A DNA stretch of 31,085 bases from B3-G11 sp036985855 (GTDB lineage: Bacteria; Actinomycetota; Acidimicrobiia; Spongiisociales; UBA5794). A program made the translations under genes and the position numbers. The notes under the pieces were generated by a model. The model was not told the origin of the DNA and searched no databases. It saw nothing but the letters and a program-made list of their open reading frames with translations. Positions 15,906-23,883 of the stretch are shown in pieces (the first letter of the stretch is position 1; each line of letters starts with the position of its first letter). The DNA lies in the NCBI GenBank assembly GCA_036985855.1, contig BTQL01000022.1:1-31085 (forward strand), written 5' to 3'.

Positions 15906-16460
15906 ATGTCCATCCCGAATCTGCTCGCGCTCATCCGACTGATACTGACACCGGTTGCGATGTATCTGATTCTGCAGTCGCCGAACAGCCGGACGTACGC
16001 GATCGCCGCCACGGTGACGTTCATCATTGCAGCGCTAACTGATTTTGCAGATGGCTATCTCGCCCGAAGATGGAAGATCACCACGACCATGGGTGCATTT
16101 CTCGACACGGTCGCGGACAAGGTGCTCGTTTCCGGGGCCCTTCTCGCCCTTGTCGAGATCGGAACGACAAGCAGCTGGGTCGCCTTCATCATCATCGGAC
16201 GAGAGGTCGCAATCATGGGATTGCGATCGGTCGCTGCCCTTGACCAGTCGTCCGTTCCACCTTCGATCTGGGGGAAGTCCAAAGCGGCGATCCAGTTCAC
16301 AGCCATATCCTTCGCGATCCTGCGCATCGATGTGGCACTAGGCGGTTGGCGTCTTGATCAGTGGTTCATGGCTCTGGCTGTTGTCGTAACGGTCGTGTCC
16401 GCAGGCGATTACTTCTCGCGCTTCAGGACCGTGCTGACGCGTCGCGATCGTGCAAACTGA
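15906..16460 (+). CDS. pgsA: CDP-alcohol phosphatidyltransferase, probable phosphatidylglycerophosphate synthase
   Basis: This is an integral membrane enzyme predicted to join CDP-diacylglycerol and glycerol-3-phosphate to phosphatidylglycerophosphate, the committed step to phosphatidylglycerol. The 184-residue form beginning MSIPNLLALIRLILTPVAMY has the standard N-terminus, so ATG 15906 is preferred over a TTG 17 codons upstream. The CDP-alcohol phosphatidyltransferase motif D-x2-DG-x2-AR-x8-G-x3-D-x3-D is complete in DFADGYLARRWK followed by MGAFLDTVADK. Several hydrophobic helices follow. The neighbouring glpK supports a glycerol-3-phosphate acceptor; a phosphatidylinositol-phosphate-type acceptor cannot be excluded by motif alone. 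The end overlaps the next gene by 11 nt. Confidence 0.9.
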   Translation: MSIPNLLALIRLILTPVAMYLILQSPNSRTYAIAATVTFIIAALTDFADGYLARRWKITTTMGAFLDTVADKVLVSGALLALVEIGTTSSWVAFIIIGREVAIMGLRSVAALDQSSVPPSIWGKSKAAIQFTAISFAILRIDVALGGWRLDQWFMALAVVVTVVSAGDYFSRFRTVLTRRDRAN

Positions 16461-17439
16461 GGCGTTCCTCACTGGGGGAAGTGGTCTCGTGGGAGGTCAT
16501 CTACTGGCCACTCTGACAAGCAGGGGAACTTCCGTGCGAGCACTCGCCCGAAGCGAAGCAGCTGCTGTTGCAGTCTCAGGTCATGGAGCTGAGCCGGTTA
16601 TCGGTGACGTGTTCGACGCGGAAGCGCTCGCCGGAGGCATGTGGGGTGTCGACACGGTCTACCACGCCGCGGGCGTGAACGAGACGTGTTCGCGGGATCC
16701 ACGAGCGATGGATCGGGTCAACATCGACGGATCCGTTGCAGTGATTCGTGCAGCGGCTGCTACCGGTGTTCGGCGGGTCGTGTACACATCTTCTGCCGCA
16801 GCGATCGGAGAAAGCGAAGGCATGATCGGTGTCGAGCACATCGCGCACTCGGGTGAGTTCCTATCTCCATACGCTCGCAGCAAGTACCTCGCAGAGGAGG
16901 CAGTTGCGAGTGAAGCCGAATTGCTCGGTGTCGACCTAGTCATCGTCAGTCCTTCGTCCGTCCAGGGACCCGGTCGCGCAACCGGGTCCGCCGCACTGCT
17001 CCTTCGTGTCTTGAACGCCAAGCGCCCGACACTCGTCGAGACGATGATGTCGATAGTCGACATACAGGATTGCACCGCGGGTCACATGAACGCGGCGAAG
17101 TTCGGCAGGGCGGGGGAGCGGTACATTCTGTCGGGTGCCACCATCACTGCCACCGAGGCAGTTGATCTGCTCACAGACGCAGTGGGTCGCCAAATCAGCC
17201 CGCGATGGGTGAGCAGGGGGCTCGTTCGGAGTCTCGGGATTCCGGCGGTGAGGGTCGTTGCGGTTGTTCGGCCGTCTCTGGGTGTGTGTCCCGAGCTGCT
17301 CAGAACACTGCTCCACGGCCATCGCTTCGATGGTTCAAAGGCAGCGAGCGACCTGCGCTTCACATACACAGAAGCGTCCGAGACGATCGCCCGCACGGTT
17401 AAATGGTTCCGAGACGAGGGTCTGATCAGAGCTCACTGA
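16450..17439 (+). CDS. NAD(P)-dependent epimerase/dehydratase (extended SDR)
   Basis: A 329-residue extended short-chain dehydrogenase. The N-terminal Rossmann motif TGGSGLVGGHL follows the start closely. It is followed by the NAD-binding DVFDAEAL and YHAAGVNE motifs, then VVYTSSAAAIGE, and the catalytic YARSK (Tyr-x3-Lys). The arrangement resembles dihydroflavonol-4-reductase-like and hopanoid-associated sugar epimerases; the substrate cannot be deduced. The start is GTG 16450, overlapping the pgsA stop by 11 nt, so the two genes are probably co-translated. It is the last gene of the long + strand series and ends at a strong hairpin region facing the convergent rhodanese gene. Confidence 0.88.
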   Translation: MQTEAFLTGGSGLVGGHLLATLTSRGTSVRALARSEAAAVAVSGHGAEPVIGDVFDAEALAGGMWGVDTVYHAAGVNETCSRDPRAMDRVNIDGSVAVIRAAAATGVRRVVYTSSAAAIGESEGMIGVEHIAHSGEFLSPYARSKYLAEEAVASEAELLGVDLVIVSPSSVQGPGRATGSAALLLRVLNAKRPTLVETMMSIVDIQDCTAGHMNAAKFGRAGERYILSGATITATEAVDLLTDAVGRQISPRWVSRGLVRSLGIPAVRVVAVVRPSLGVCPELLRTLLHGHRFDGSKAASDLRFTYTEASETIARTVKWFRDEGLIRAH

Positions 17440-17490
17440 TCGGGTCGCGATCGCCCGGATCAGCGCCTACGCGCTGAGAACCACGCTTTT
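17436..17490. terminator. Double-hairpin bidirectional terminator candidate
   Basis: The first hairpin is CTGATC-GGG ... CCC-G-GATCAG (17436-17463, one bulged G). The second, immediately adjacent, is CAGCGC-CTAC-GCGCTG (17461-17476), perfect over 6 bp. It is followed by AGAACCACGCTTTTCTC, a short pyrimidine run. It lies in the 60-bp gap between convergent genes, where termination is needed from both sides. Confidence 0.55.
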
Positions 17491-17499
17491 CTCTGCCGA

Positions 17500-18306
17500 T
17501 TACACGCTCTGCGTTCGATTCGCTGAGGACGTTGGTGGAAGGCTCCATTGTCCTGGGCAGCCGTCACAATCGACCCAGATCTGTTCGGGTGTTTCGCCTG
17601 TGAGCAGTCGACGTGCCTCCTCTCTGAGGAGAGCTCCGATGAGGATTCCTTGGGGTGTTGCGACGGTGACGAGTTTTGTGCCTCGTGCTTCCATTCGTTC
17701 TACGAGAGGTTCGAGAGGGGAATTCGGTCGCACGGTCGTAGGTCCCGTTTCCATGATCTGTTCGACACGCGTAGTTCTGTCGTACTGCCAGGCAGAGTCG
17801 CGCAGGCGCCCAACGACGACCCCGCCGCAGTCGATGACCACGGCCTCGTCCCATCCCGCAGCTTCAGCTCTGTCCGAAACCGTACCGACGGTCTCGTCTG
17901 GTGTAGCAGTCGGGATGTCGGGTCGGGTGGCATCTGACACAATGGGAGTGGTGGTTGGTTGCCCCTCGATTGGTAACCCGGCTGCCTTCCAATCAGCGAT
18001 GCCGAGTGTGTAGTCGTAGACATCCGTGAATCCGATTGCTTCGAGCCGACACGCGGCTCGTGGAGACATGTCTCACAAACCATCGTGTCAGTACACCACC
18101 ACCGGTTTGTCCCGTTGAAGAACGGATGTCGTTTCGGCATTGAGCTTCTTCAACGGAATGTTCACTGCGCCGGGGATGTGGCTGTTCATGTATTCGCGCT
18201 CGGGCAGCACATCAACGATCTGGGCACCCGAGTCGATGAGTTCCAGAAGTCTCTTGCGATCGATATCGACCGTCAACCGGTCCGGGTGTTCGTCGGGGTG
18301 CTGCAT
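17500..18306 (-). CDS. Rhodanese-CBS protein with two in-frame UGA codons at the C-x4-C site (candidate selenoprotein)
   Basis: The reading frame from ATG 18306 runs 268 codons and is interrupted only by two UGA codons, at codon 73 (18088-18090) and codon 78 (18073-18075). Before the first UGA lies a rhodanese N-terminal half (IVDVLPEREYMNSHIPGAVN, then DKPVVVY). After the second comes SPRAACRLEAIGFTDVYDY and WKAAGLPIEG, the rhodanese C-terminal half, and then two CBS motifs (about residues 110-235) and a CDGC tail. The join reads VVVY-UGA-HDGL-UGA-DMSPRAA; homologous domains carry cysteines, including the persulfide-forming catalytic one, at both places. The ATG has a strong AGGAGG site 6 nt upstream. 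Recoding as selenocysteine (or another amino acid) would give a complete sulfurtransferase with an adenosyl-nucleotide-sensing CBS module. Pseudogenisation is the alternative: the preceding ArsR gene is damaged. Confidence 0.6.
18042..18060 (-). promoter_or_regulatory. SECIS-like hairpin downstream of the rhodanese UGA codons
   Basis: On the mRNA strand, a perfect 7-bp stem CGAGCCG/CGGCUCG closes a 5-nt loop CGUGU. It starts 12 nt after the second UGA, so the loop begins about 20 nt after it and 35 nt after the first. Bacterial SECIS elements are hairpins directly downstream of UGA whose apical loop carries a G among the first two bases; this loop has G second and U third. No SelB-binding evidence is available. 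Confidence 0.4.
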
Positions 18307-18318
18307 CCCATTCCTCCT

Positions 18319-18684
18319 TCAGGCCTTGGCGGTTGCTCGGTCGCGGTAACTGGATATTGCCTCGGCTACGTGCGCAAGACGGTCCGGGTTCAGTGAGTAG
18401 TAGCTCCATCGACCACGTTTCTCGCGGTCAATCAGTCCCGCATCGAGCAGCGCCTTGAGATGATAGCTCACTGTCGATTGCGCCAAGGGAAGATGTCGTT
18501 CGACATCGACGACACAGACAGGCTGGCCCGTGAGGACACGTGTCCAGGAGGACGGTTGCGGTGACCGTGATGAAGAGTTTGCGTGCGACCGAGACGATGG
18601 AGTCGGTCCAACATTGATCGATGGGTAACCCTCGACGCCAGATTCGATGAGACCGCGTGAAAGCTCGTACTCCGGTCGGCGCAA
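18319..18684 (-). pseudogene. ArsR-type regulator with a frame-disrupted N-terminus
   Basis: The C-terminal part (18319-18540) is a clear ArsR winged helix-turn-helix: LTGQPVCVVDVERHL, LAQSTVSYHLKALLDAGLI, then DREKRGRWSYYSLNPDRL. Upstream in the same frame the sequence becomes Ser/Arg-rich and unlike any ArsR. Pieces resembling the missing first helices appear in the two other frames: SIVSVARKLF (18572-18598) and HHGHRNRPP (18548-18573). I infer two small indels. The stop is followed directly by the ribosome binding site of the rhodanese gene, so the two formed an operon, and ArsR-rhodanese pairs usually respond to sulfur species or metals. A shortened functional protein is less likely, because the DNA-binding domain needs the missing helices. 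Confidence 0.5.
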
Positions 18685-18847
18685 TTCTGTCTTCCGCCGA
18701 TATCATGCGAACTGCTCGGCTGTGATTGACCGAAGATCCTCGGGAATCGCCGTGAGTCTCCACGCTCGTACCGTGACCACCAGCTTTCGGGTGTGGCATG
18801 TTCTCACGTTGGTCGTGCGTCGAACGGCGATCGCTGTACCGGTAGCG

Positions 18848-19981
18848 TCACTCCTGTTGGTCGATAGTGCGCGGGTCGGTGGGTGGAAGACGGTCGCGGC
18901 CTTCCTTGACACCTACAATCGTCGACGCCGAGATCGCTATCCCCGTTGCCGATGTCACAGCGAGGGCGACAAGCGCACCTGCGTCGACGAACATTCCGCC
19001 GAGTGCCGGGCCTGCCGCGCGTCCCAGGGCCATGACGCCCTGGCCGTCACCGGCGCGCTCGCTTGGTTCGAGCGATCGGTCGACGAGCATCTGAAGGACC
19101 CCAGGAACACCCATCCAGAAGGCAAAGCCCCACCACGTCATGCCCACGTAAAACAACCACGACGGTCCGATGATGGTGATGATCGCGGCGGGTGCGATCG
19201 ACGCCAGGGCCCATCCTGGATATCGGTGGCGCGTTGAGAGGCGAGCACCGAGGATCGCGCCTGCGGCATTCATGCTGAATGCGATCGACGCGGCAAAGGA
19301 CGACAGCCCATGGATATCCCGTGCGATGATCGTCTGGTTGATGAACATCGCGGAACCGAAGAAGGTCAGCCCGAACAACGATGCGAGCAGGATTCGGTTC
19401 GACCGTGAACCGGAGACGACTCCTCTGGCTCGTTTGCGTCCACCCACAGGGGCCCACAACACGGCCGCAGGCACGGTAGCGATGGCAAGGGACGCATAAA
19501 GGGCTTGAACGCCCAAGCCGGCGATGATCGACATGAGGGGTGCGGCGATCAGCGCCGTCATCGGTCCCGTTGCGGCTATCGAAGACATTGAGCGCTGCCG
19601 TCGCATTGCGTTGGACCACGTCAACCACGTCATCGTTCCAGCGGCCAGGCCGGCCAATACGCGAAGGAGAAGAAGGATGGTGTAGTTGCCGGGAAAGACG
19701 CTGAGAAGGTTCAGCGATGCAAGAGCGATGGCGGAGATGCGAAGCAGCTTTCCGGATGGCCGCAGCAGTCGTGGGAACACGAAATTCGCAATGGCGAATG
19801 CCCCGACCTGTGCCACGGAAATCGATCCTGCGAAACCTTCCGAGATTCCGTAACGCTCCGAGAGCGGGGTGATGAGGAAGGGAGTGGAGGCGAACAGCAG
19901 CGTCACAGCGGCAGTTGCCGCGATGAGCGCGAGAGGGGCACCTTGACGGCCGCCATAGAGAATCCTGGACGGGACGTGCAT
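18848..19981 (-). CDS. MFS transporter
   Basis: A 377-residue membrane permease with about 12 hydrophobic segments. It has an MFS layout: a first half through VLRVLAGLAAGTMTWLTWSN and a second half beginning near NRILLASLFGLTFFGS. No substrate-specific motif is recognisable; the N-terminal PFLITPLSERYGISEGFAGS and the short length suggest an efflux-type or orphan MFS protein. The ATG at 19981 begins the hydrophobic protein directly after a short basic leader. About 160 bp separate it from the ArsR-like remnant downstream, and about 115 bp from the CLC gene upstream on the same strand. It appears intact, in contrast to its ArsR neighbour. Confidence 0.85.
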   Translation of the reverse strand: MHVPSRILYGGRQGAPLALIAATAAVTLLFASTPFLITPLSERYGISEGFAGSISVAQVGAFAIANFVFPRLLRPSGKLLRISAIALASLNLLSVFPGNYTILLLLRVLAGLAAGTMTWLTWSNAMRRQRSMSSIAATGPMTALIAAPLMSIIAGLGVQALYASLAIATVPAAVLWAPVGGRKRARGVVSGSRSNRILLASLFGLTFFGSAMFINQTIIARDIHGLSSFAASIAFSMNAAGAILGARLSTRHRYPGWALASIAPAAIITIIGPSWLFYVGMTWWGFAFWMGVPGVLQMLVDRSLEPSERAGDGQGVMALGRAAGPALGGMFVDAGALVALAVTSATGIAISASTIVGVKEGRDRLPPTDPRTIDQQE

Positions 19982-20096
19982 CAGTCAATTATTACGGTGA
20001 TCGGAGACGGGCGTGCCACATCACGCATCATCAGCCCGCCCGCCGGATATGGCTGGCCTGGCTGCTCCTGAGTTGAACGCACCGAACGCTTGATCG

Positions 20097-22115
20097 TCAC
20101 ATCTCGGCTGACTCTCCGACGGGCTCAAAGAGGTGCGCAACTTCCTCTCGAGCCTCGCCGGTTCCGAACGCGGTCAGGCTGTCGGTTGCTTCGAGGACGG
20201 TATCGCCGTGAGGAATCAAGACCCGAGACCCGCGGCGGATGGATACCAAGATCGCTCCGTCCGGCCATTCGATGTTCTTCACGAGTGTTCCCACAGCCGT
20301 GCTGCCTCTCATGATCGAGACTTCGAAGAACATGGCTCCCGGTTGGGTTCTCACCTTGAGTCGATCCCGGTACAGATGCCGTCCCGTCGTTGTGCCCAGG
20401 GCGTGATGGTACGCCGAAACTACCGATTCACGGCGGAACATCCCAACGAGATGTGTCGGATCCTCGTCGGCGACAACCGGGAGCCGACCGAGACCGAGCG
20501 ATGCCATCCGGGCAAGGGCGGCTGACACAGGCATGTTGGGCGTGACGATGATCGGTTTCGGTGTGAGCGCGTCGCCAACCGTGAGGGATTCGATTGGGCT
20601 GCCGGCCTGCGAGAGGTCGGTAAGGCTGATCATGCCGACCAGTTTCTCGTCGTCGAGAACCGGCAGTCCGTGGTGGTGGGATCGCTCGAGTAGATCCTCG
20701 AAGGTTGCCAGTGACATGTCGCGTGTTGCATACGTGTCGACGGTCGACATCACCTCGCCCACGCGTACTGTGTCGAGCAAATCGATGTCCTCGCCTGTGG
20801 GCAGATGGATTCCTTTCCTGGCAAGTGACATGGCGTATGTGGACTGAGGATGGAGTCGATCGCTGATGAACGTGGCGAGTGCAGCGGCGAGCATCAGCGG
20901 GAGCACCAGTCCGTAGTCACCCGTCAACTCGAAGACAAGAATGATTGCAGTCAAGGGTGCCCGCGCTGTTGCCGCAAGAGCTGCGGCCATGCCGACCAAT
21001 GCAAAGGCGCCGGGGTCGATATCGGACAGTGTCCACAACGGATCGACGAGGATTGCGAACCCCGCCCCCGCTGCCCCGCCAAACACCAGCGCCGGCATGA
21101 ACGTACCGACCGAACCGCCACCCTTGCGGGTAAACGCGGCTGTGAAAACCTTGAGTGCTGCGATGATGATGAGAGACCACCACACGAAATCCCCGGCGTC
21201 TTGCAGGGAGAGCAGATCGGTGAGGAATAGTTCACCCGTGCCGAGAGTCTCGGGGTAGACAACACCGATGAGGCCGACGATGACGCCCATCGAAATCGGC
21301 AGCAACCAGGTGGGAAATCCCGCCCTGAGTCTGGCTTCGCTCGTGCGATCCAGGACTCGAAGAAAAAGGATCCCGAATAGAACCGTCACGATGGAAAGTG
21401 CTGCATAGAGGACCAGCTGGCGGGGATCCTCGAGTTCGTGCGCTGGGGAACGCAAGAATCGCTCCTCCCCGACGAGCATGTGAGTGGTGACCGCCGCGGC
21501 GACCGATGTGACCACGACCGCGCTGAAATGTCGGATAGCAAAGGATTGGAGGATCACCTCGAGTGCGAAGACCATCCCCGCGATTGGCGCGTTGAAGCTC
21601 GCTCCGATCCCGGCCCCGGCGCCTGCCGCTACGAGACTCTTGACTTGGTCGAGACCGAAGTGGCTGTGTCGAGCGAAGGATGATCCGATGGTGGCACCGA
21701 TCAGAACGATCGGACCCTCCCGTCCACCGGAACCTTCAGTGCCGAGGGTCACAGCGGTCGCCGCGATCTTGACCGGGACGAATCGGGAGGGCAGGTATCC
21801 TCCTTCGAGATTCACGCTAACCATGGTCTCCGCCACGCCCCCGCCCGAGATTCCTGGTCCGAGCCACCGATTCAGCGACCATGAGGCGACCAGTCCCAAC
21901 GGAATGGAGATGACTACCATCCACCGACCGATCCCCGCGACTTGGTCAACATTGCTCAAGACTCCGGTGACGAACGCGATACCCCACACCAGCAAAGAGG
22001 CTCCAACTCCTACCAGAATTCCGAGGAGGAGAGCCGCGGACAGGAAGGCAGTTTGGCCTCGAGATGTGAGCGCAGCACGAATCCTCGCCTGAGCAGTAGC
22101 CATCGGCGAAATCAT
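20097..22115 (-). CDS. CLC-family chloride channel/antiporter with CBS pair and TrkA-C domain
   Basis: A 672-residue integral membrane protein. The CLC core carries the three selectivity motifs in order: GPGISGGGVAE, GSGGREGPIVLIGA (with the gating glutamate of GREGP) and GGSVGTFMPALVFGGAAG. It also has GIGASFNAPIAGMVFALEV. After the last membrane helix come two CBS motifs (GEVMSTVDTYATRD..., VGDALTPKPIIVTPNMPVSA) and a C-terminal TrkA-C-like domain (FFEVSIMRGSTAVGTLVKNI). CBS and TrkA-C parts are cytosolic nucleotide-responsive regulators. The glutamate at the gate suggests Cl-/H+ exchange rather than a passive channel. ATG 22115 is chosen; a frame extension to 22268 is Cys/Arg-rich and not family-like, and ATG 22103 is also possible. 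Confidence 0.92.
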   Translation of the reverse strand: MISPMATAQARIRAALTSRGQTAFLSAALLLGILVGVGASLLVWGIAFVTGVLSNVDQVAGIGRWMVVISIPLGLVASWSLNRWLGPGISGGGVAETMVSVNLEGGYLPSRFVPVKIAATAVTLGTEGSGGREGPIVLIGATIGSSFARHSHFGLDQVKSLVAAGAGAGIGASFNAPIAGMVFALEVILQSFAIRHFSAVVVTSVAAAVTTHMLVGEERFLRSPAHELEDPRQLVLYAALSIVTVLFGILFLRVLDRTSEARLRAGFPTWLLPISMGVIVGLIGVVYPETLGTGELFLTDLLSLQDAGDFVWWSLIIIAALKVFTAAFTRKGGGSVGTFMPALVFGGAAGAGFAILVDPLWTLSDIDPGAFALVGMAAALAATARAPLTAIILVFELTGDYGLVLPLMLAAALATFISDRLHPQSTYAMSLARKGIHLPTGEDIDLLDTVRVGEVMSTVDTYATRDMSLATFEDLLERSHHHGLPVLDDEKLVGMISLTDLSQAGSPIESLTVGDALTPKPIIVTPNMPVSAALARMASLGLGRLPVVADEDPTHLVGMFRRESVVSAYHHALGTTTGRHLYRDRLKVRTQPGAMFFEVSIMRGSTAVGTLVKNIEWPDGAILVSIRRGSRVLIPHGDTVLEATDSLTAFGTGEAREEVAHLFEPVGESAEM

Positions 22116-22370
22116 AGTGAGCGGAGTGGCTGTGCCATCGCCGCAAAACGCATGAATCTCGTGTGGGGACGTCCCTTGCTCTTCATCGCTGCGGCAGTGC
22201 CGGCATTCCCGATGTCTGAGGGCGAAAGGGCATCGGCCAAAGCTCCGTAGTTCCGTCGGCATCATCAATCAGGGATTCATGAGGGAGCGGACGCCTTCTC
22301 CCCGATCGTATCTCGCTTCGCGCTCGACGAGCCAACGTTCAGGGGGTCATCGGCATCTATCAACACTCTC

Positions 22371-22676
22371 CTACGTGTGATAACGGGGGAGGATGTCCCA
22401 GCTCATGAGAAACAAGCCGACCCGCGTCCAATGGAAGAACAGGTCGATGGACTCCGACTCGTCCATCGATCGAGCGTGTGTCTAGCGGATAGGGTTGATT
22501 CTGAACAGCGCAAGGTCGGTGCCGGTGCGAACAACATTGTCGAGTTCTTTGATCACGCCCACACGCCAGGTCGACGAAGCATCAAGGCTGTGCATGCCCT
22601 TTTCAAGGGCAGCTTCCTCCAGACCATTGCTACCGATACGAATCCTCCGGGCTTTTGACCAGATCCGCGATAGCAC
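22371..22676 (-). pseudogene. Remnant of an adenylate/guanylate-cyclase-type N-terminal domain
   Basis: One frame reads VIKELDNVVRTGTDLALFRI followed by NPIR, then TAG (22482-22484), and continues in the same frame as THARSMDESESIDLFFHWTR and VGLFLMSWDILPRY before another TAG (22371-22373). The pattern 'LxRIxPxxxA...LFLHAtraGLFdmxWdlLCPxC' is typical of the N-terminal domain found before class III cyclase catalytic domains in Actinobacteria. The cysteines, the catalytic domain and the N-terminal lipid-binding-like part are absent. This is a decayed fragment. Both interruptions are TAG, so UGA recoding does not apply. Confidence 0.5.
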
Positions 22677-22856
22677 TCGACAGCTACGCGATCATCCCGC
22701 GCACAGAGCGATACCGGACCGGGCGTGGGACAACGGATGTGCTAGTCGTTCATCCGCAAATCGGCGGTACCCACACAAGGCTTGAGCAGACGGATGTCGG
22801 AATCGGCAGATGGTGGCGGGACAGTGCCGTATCCAGCCTGGTTCAGAAAGTCCGAG

Positions 22857-23048
22857 TCAGGTGCCTTTGTGCGGGCGATTCGCCTCGGTTAGCGGAGTCA
22901 ACGCGTTCTCCGAGATGATGCTCTTGTGGCCGTCGTCCCACTGGATCTCGACGCGGTGTAGGTCGCGAACCGCAATGACCTTGCCCGTCGCAGCGACCTG
23001 TCCGGCCTTCTTCGAGAGTCGTTCAACGCGGGTTCCCTTACGAAGCAT
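22857..23048 (-). CDS. Small DUF1918-like (SH3-type) protein
   Basis: A 63-residue basic protein that begins MLRKGTRVERLSKKAGQVA and continues with GKVIAVRDLHRVEIQWDDGH. The 'G.rv......g...G.V..v.......V.WdDGh.s' pattern is that of the small beta-barrel proteins annotated as DUF1918, whose function is unknown. The gene is credible despite its size because a full AGGAGGT ribosome binding site sits 5 nt before the ATG at 23048. It lies between two decayed genes on the same strand and appears to be the only intact gene between the CLC gene and 23884. Confidence 0.65.
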   Translation of the reverse strand: MLRKGTRVERLSKKAGQVAATGKVIAVRDLHRVEIQWDDGHKSIISENALTPLTEANRPHKGT

Positions 23049-23062
23049 GTTTTACCTCCTGG

Positions 23063-23815
23063 TCACATGCTACAGGCAGTAGCAACGCCCTGAGGAGCCG
23101 ACCGAGGCCGCGCATGAGGACTCTCCACGTCCTCCGTCTGTTGCGACGTCATCTCACGCACCCTCTTGGTTCTGCTTGGCACGCCACGAGCAACACTGAA
23201 ACAAGCATTCCCAGCGGAAGCGTCGCTATCTGGGACGGTTTCGAATCCCGCGCTGTCAGATCGCAGCAGCGTGGAGATCCCAGACGCGCTGAAGACTTCA
23301 GCCCGATCTGCGATCGGCAATACGTAGTCGACCGCCTCTCCGATATGAAGCGGCCACTGTTGCAGATGATCCTCCGACCGGAAGAGATTCATGCGACTTC
23401 AGTTGAATGCCCCGGAACCGACTCTGGACAGAGCGAAGGGCGACGACCTACGCCCCACCGCAGAATCGGGTGTGACATCGGTCCGGGCGGTGAATCCGAA
23501 GATTGCCGTTGCACGTCTCAACGATGTCTCGTGAAGCCAGATCGAGCGGCGAGCGCGATGCCATGACGGCCGAAGCGTCGTACTGGAGGTTTCGCGGCAT
23601 GTGCGTGGCTTGAGGAGCTTGCACACGGAAGCAGCATCCACACAGAATTCGAAGGCGCTCGGACTCTGGTCAACCTCCTTGCCCTCGACCCGTGATCGAC
23701 GCTGGTCGGCATCAGGACCTGAGCTGGATGGGCCGGTCTGTTCCTCGCGAAGGAATCCGGAAGTTGTTTCATCCTGATCGTGGTCCACGGTTGACAACGC
23801 GACCACGTGCTGCAA
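23063..23815 (-). pseudogene. Organomercurial-lyase-like fragment interrupted by UGA
   Basis: A frame open from 23815 is interrupted by one UGA (23399-23401) and then continues to 23063. Directly after the UGA it reads SRMNLFRSEDHLQQWP, resembling the 'C-x2-[MV]-x-[LF]-F-x-S-E-x-H-x-x-x-W' segment near the active-site cysteine in MerB-like proteins; the UGA occupies the cysteine position. The upstream part of the frame is not clearly homologous. A piece reading RVRAPSNSVW in another frame looks like the expected central motif, which suggests frameshifts and decay. No intact family member could be assembled by hand. The family name rests on motif memory and is tentative. Confidence 0.35.
23370..23385 (-). 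promoter_or_regulatory. GGUC-loop hairpin after the UGA of the MerB-like fragment
   Basis: On the mRNA strand UCUUCC-GGUC-GGAGGA forms six pairs (one G-U) with a GGUC tetraloop. The loop begins 20 nt after the UGA. The E. coli fdhF SECIS also has a GGUC loop, at 19 nt. Part of the pairing follows from the Phe-Arg-Ser-Glu codons, so coincidence is possible. Confidence 0.3.
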
Positions 23816-23883
23816 ATGTCAAGACATATTGAGCAGCCGGCGTCACATCGGCGCTGTGTGGACTCAACACAGTGGAGGTTCTG

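Noticed and set aside
18685..18760. A further UGA (18703-18705) in a frame reading ITAEQFA-UGA-YRRKTELRRPEYELSRGLI, considered as another recoded codon.
   Set aside because: The flanking sequence matches no family I recognise. The nearest downstream stem (UCGGCG/CGCCGA) closes a 13-nt loop unlike a SECIS, and the frame runs into the damaged ArsR region.
22482..22484. Recoding of the internal TAG in the cyclase-like remnant (pyrrolysine).
   Set aside because: Two TAGs occur within about 40 codons and key cysteines and domains are missing, so decay explains it better.
22655..22918. Plus-strand open frame of 87 codons.
   Set aside because: It overlaps the minus-strand SH3-like gene and cyclase remnant, has no ribosome binding site and no recognisable domain.
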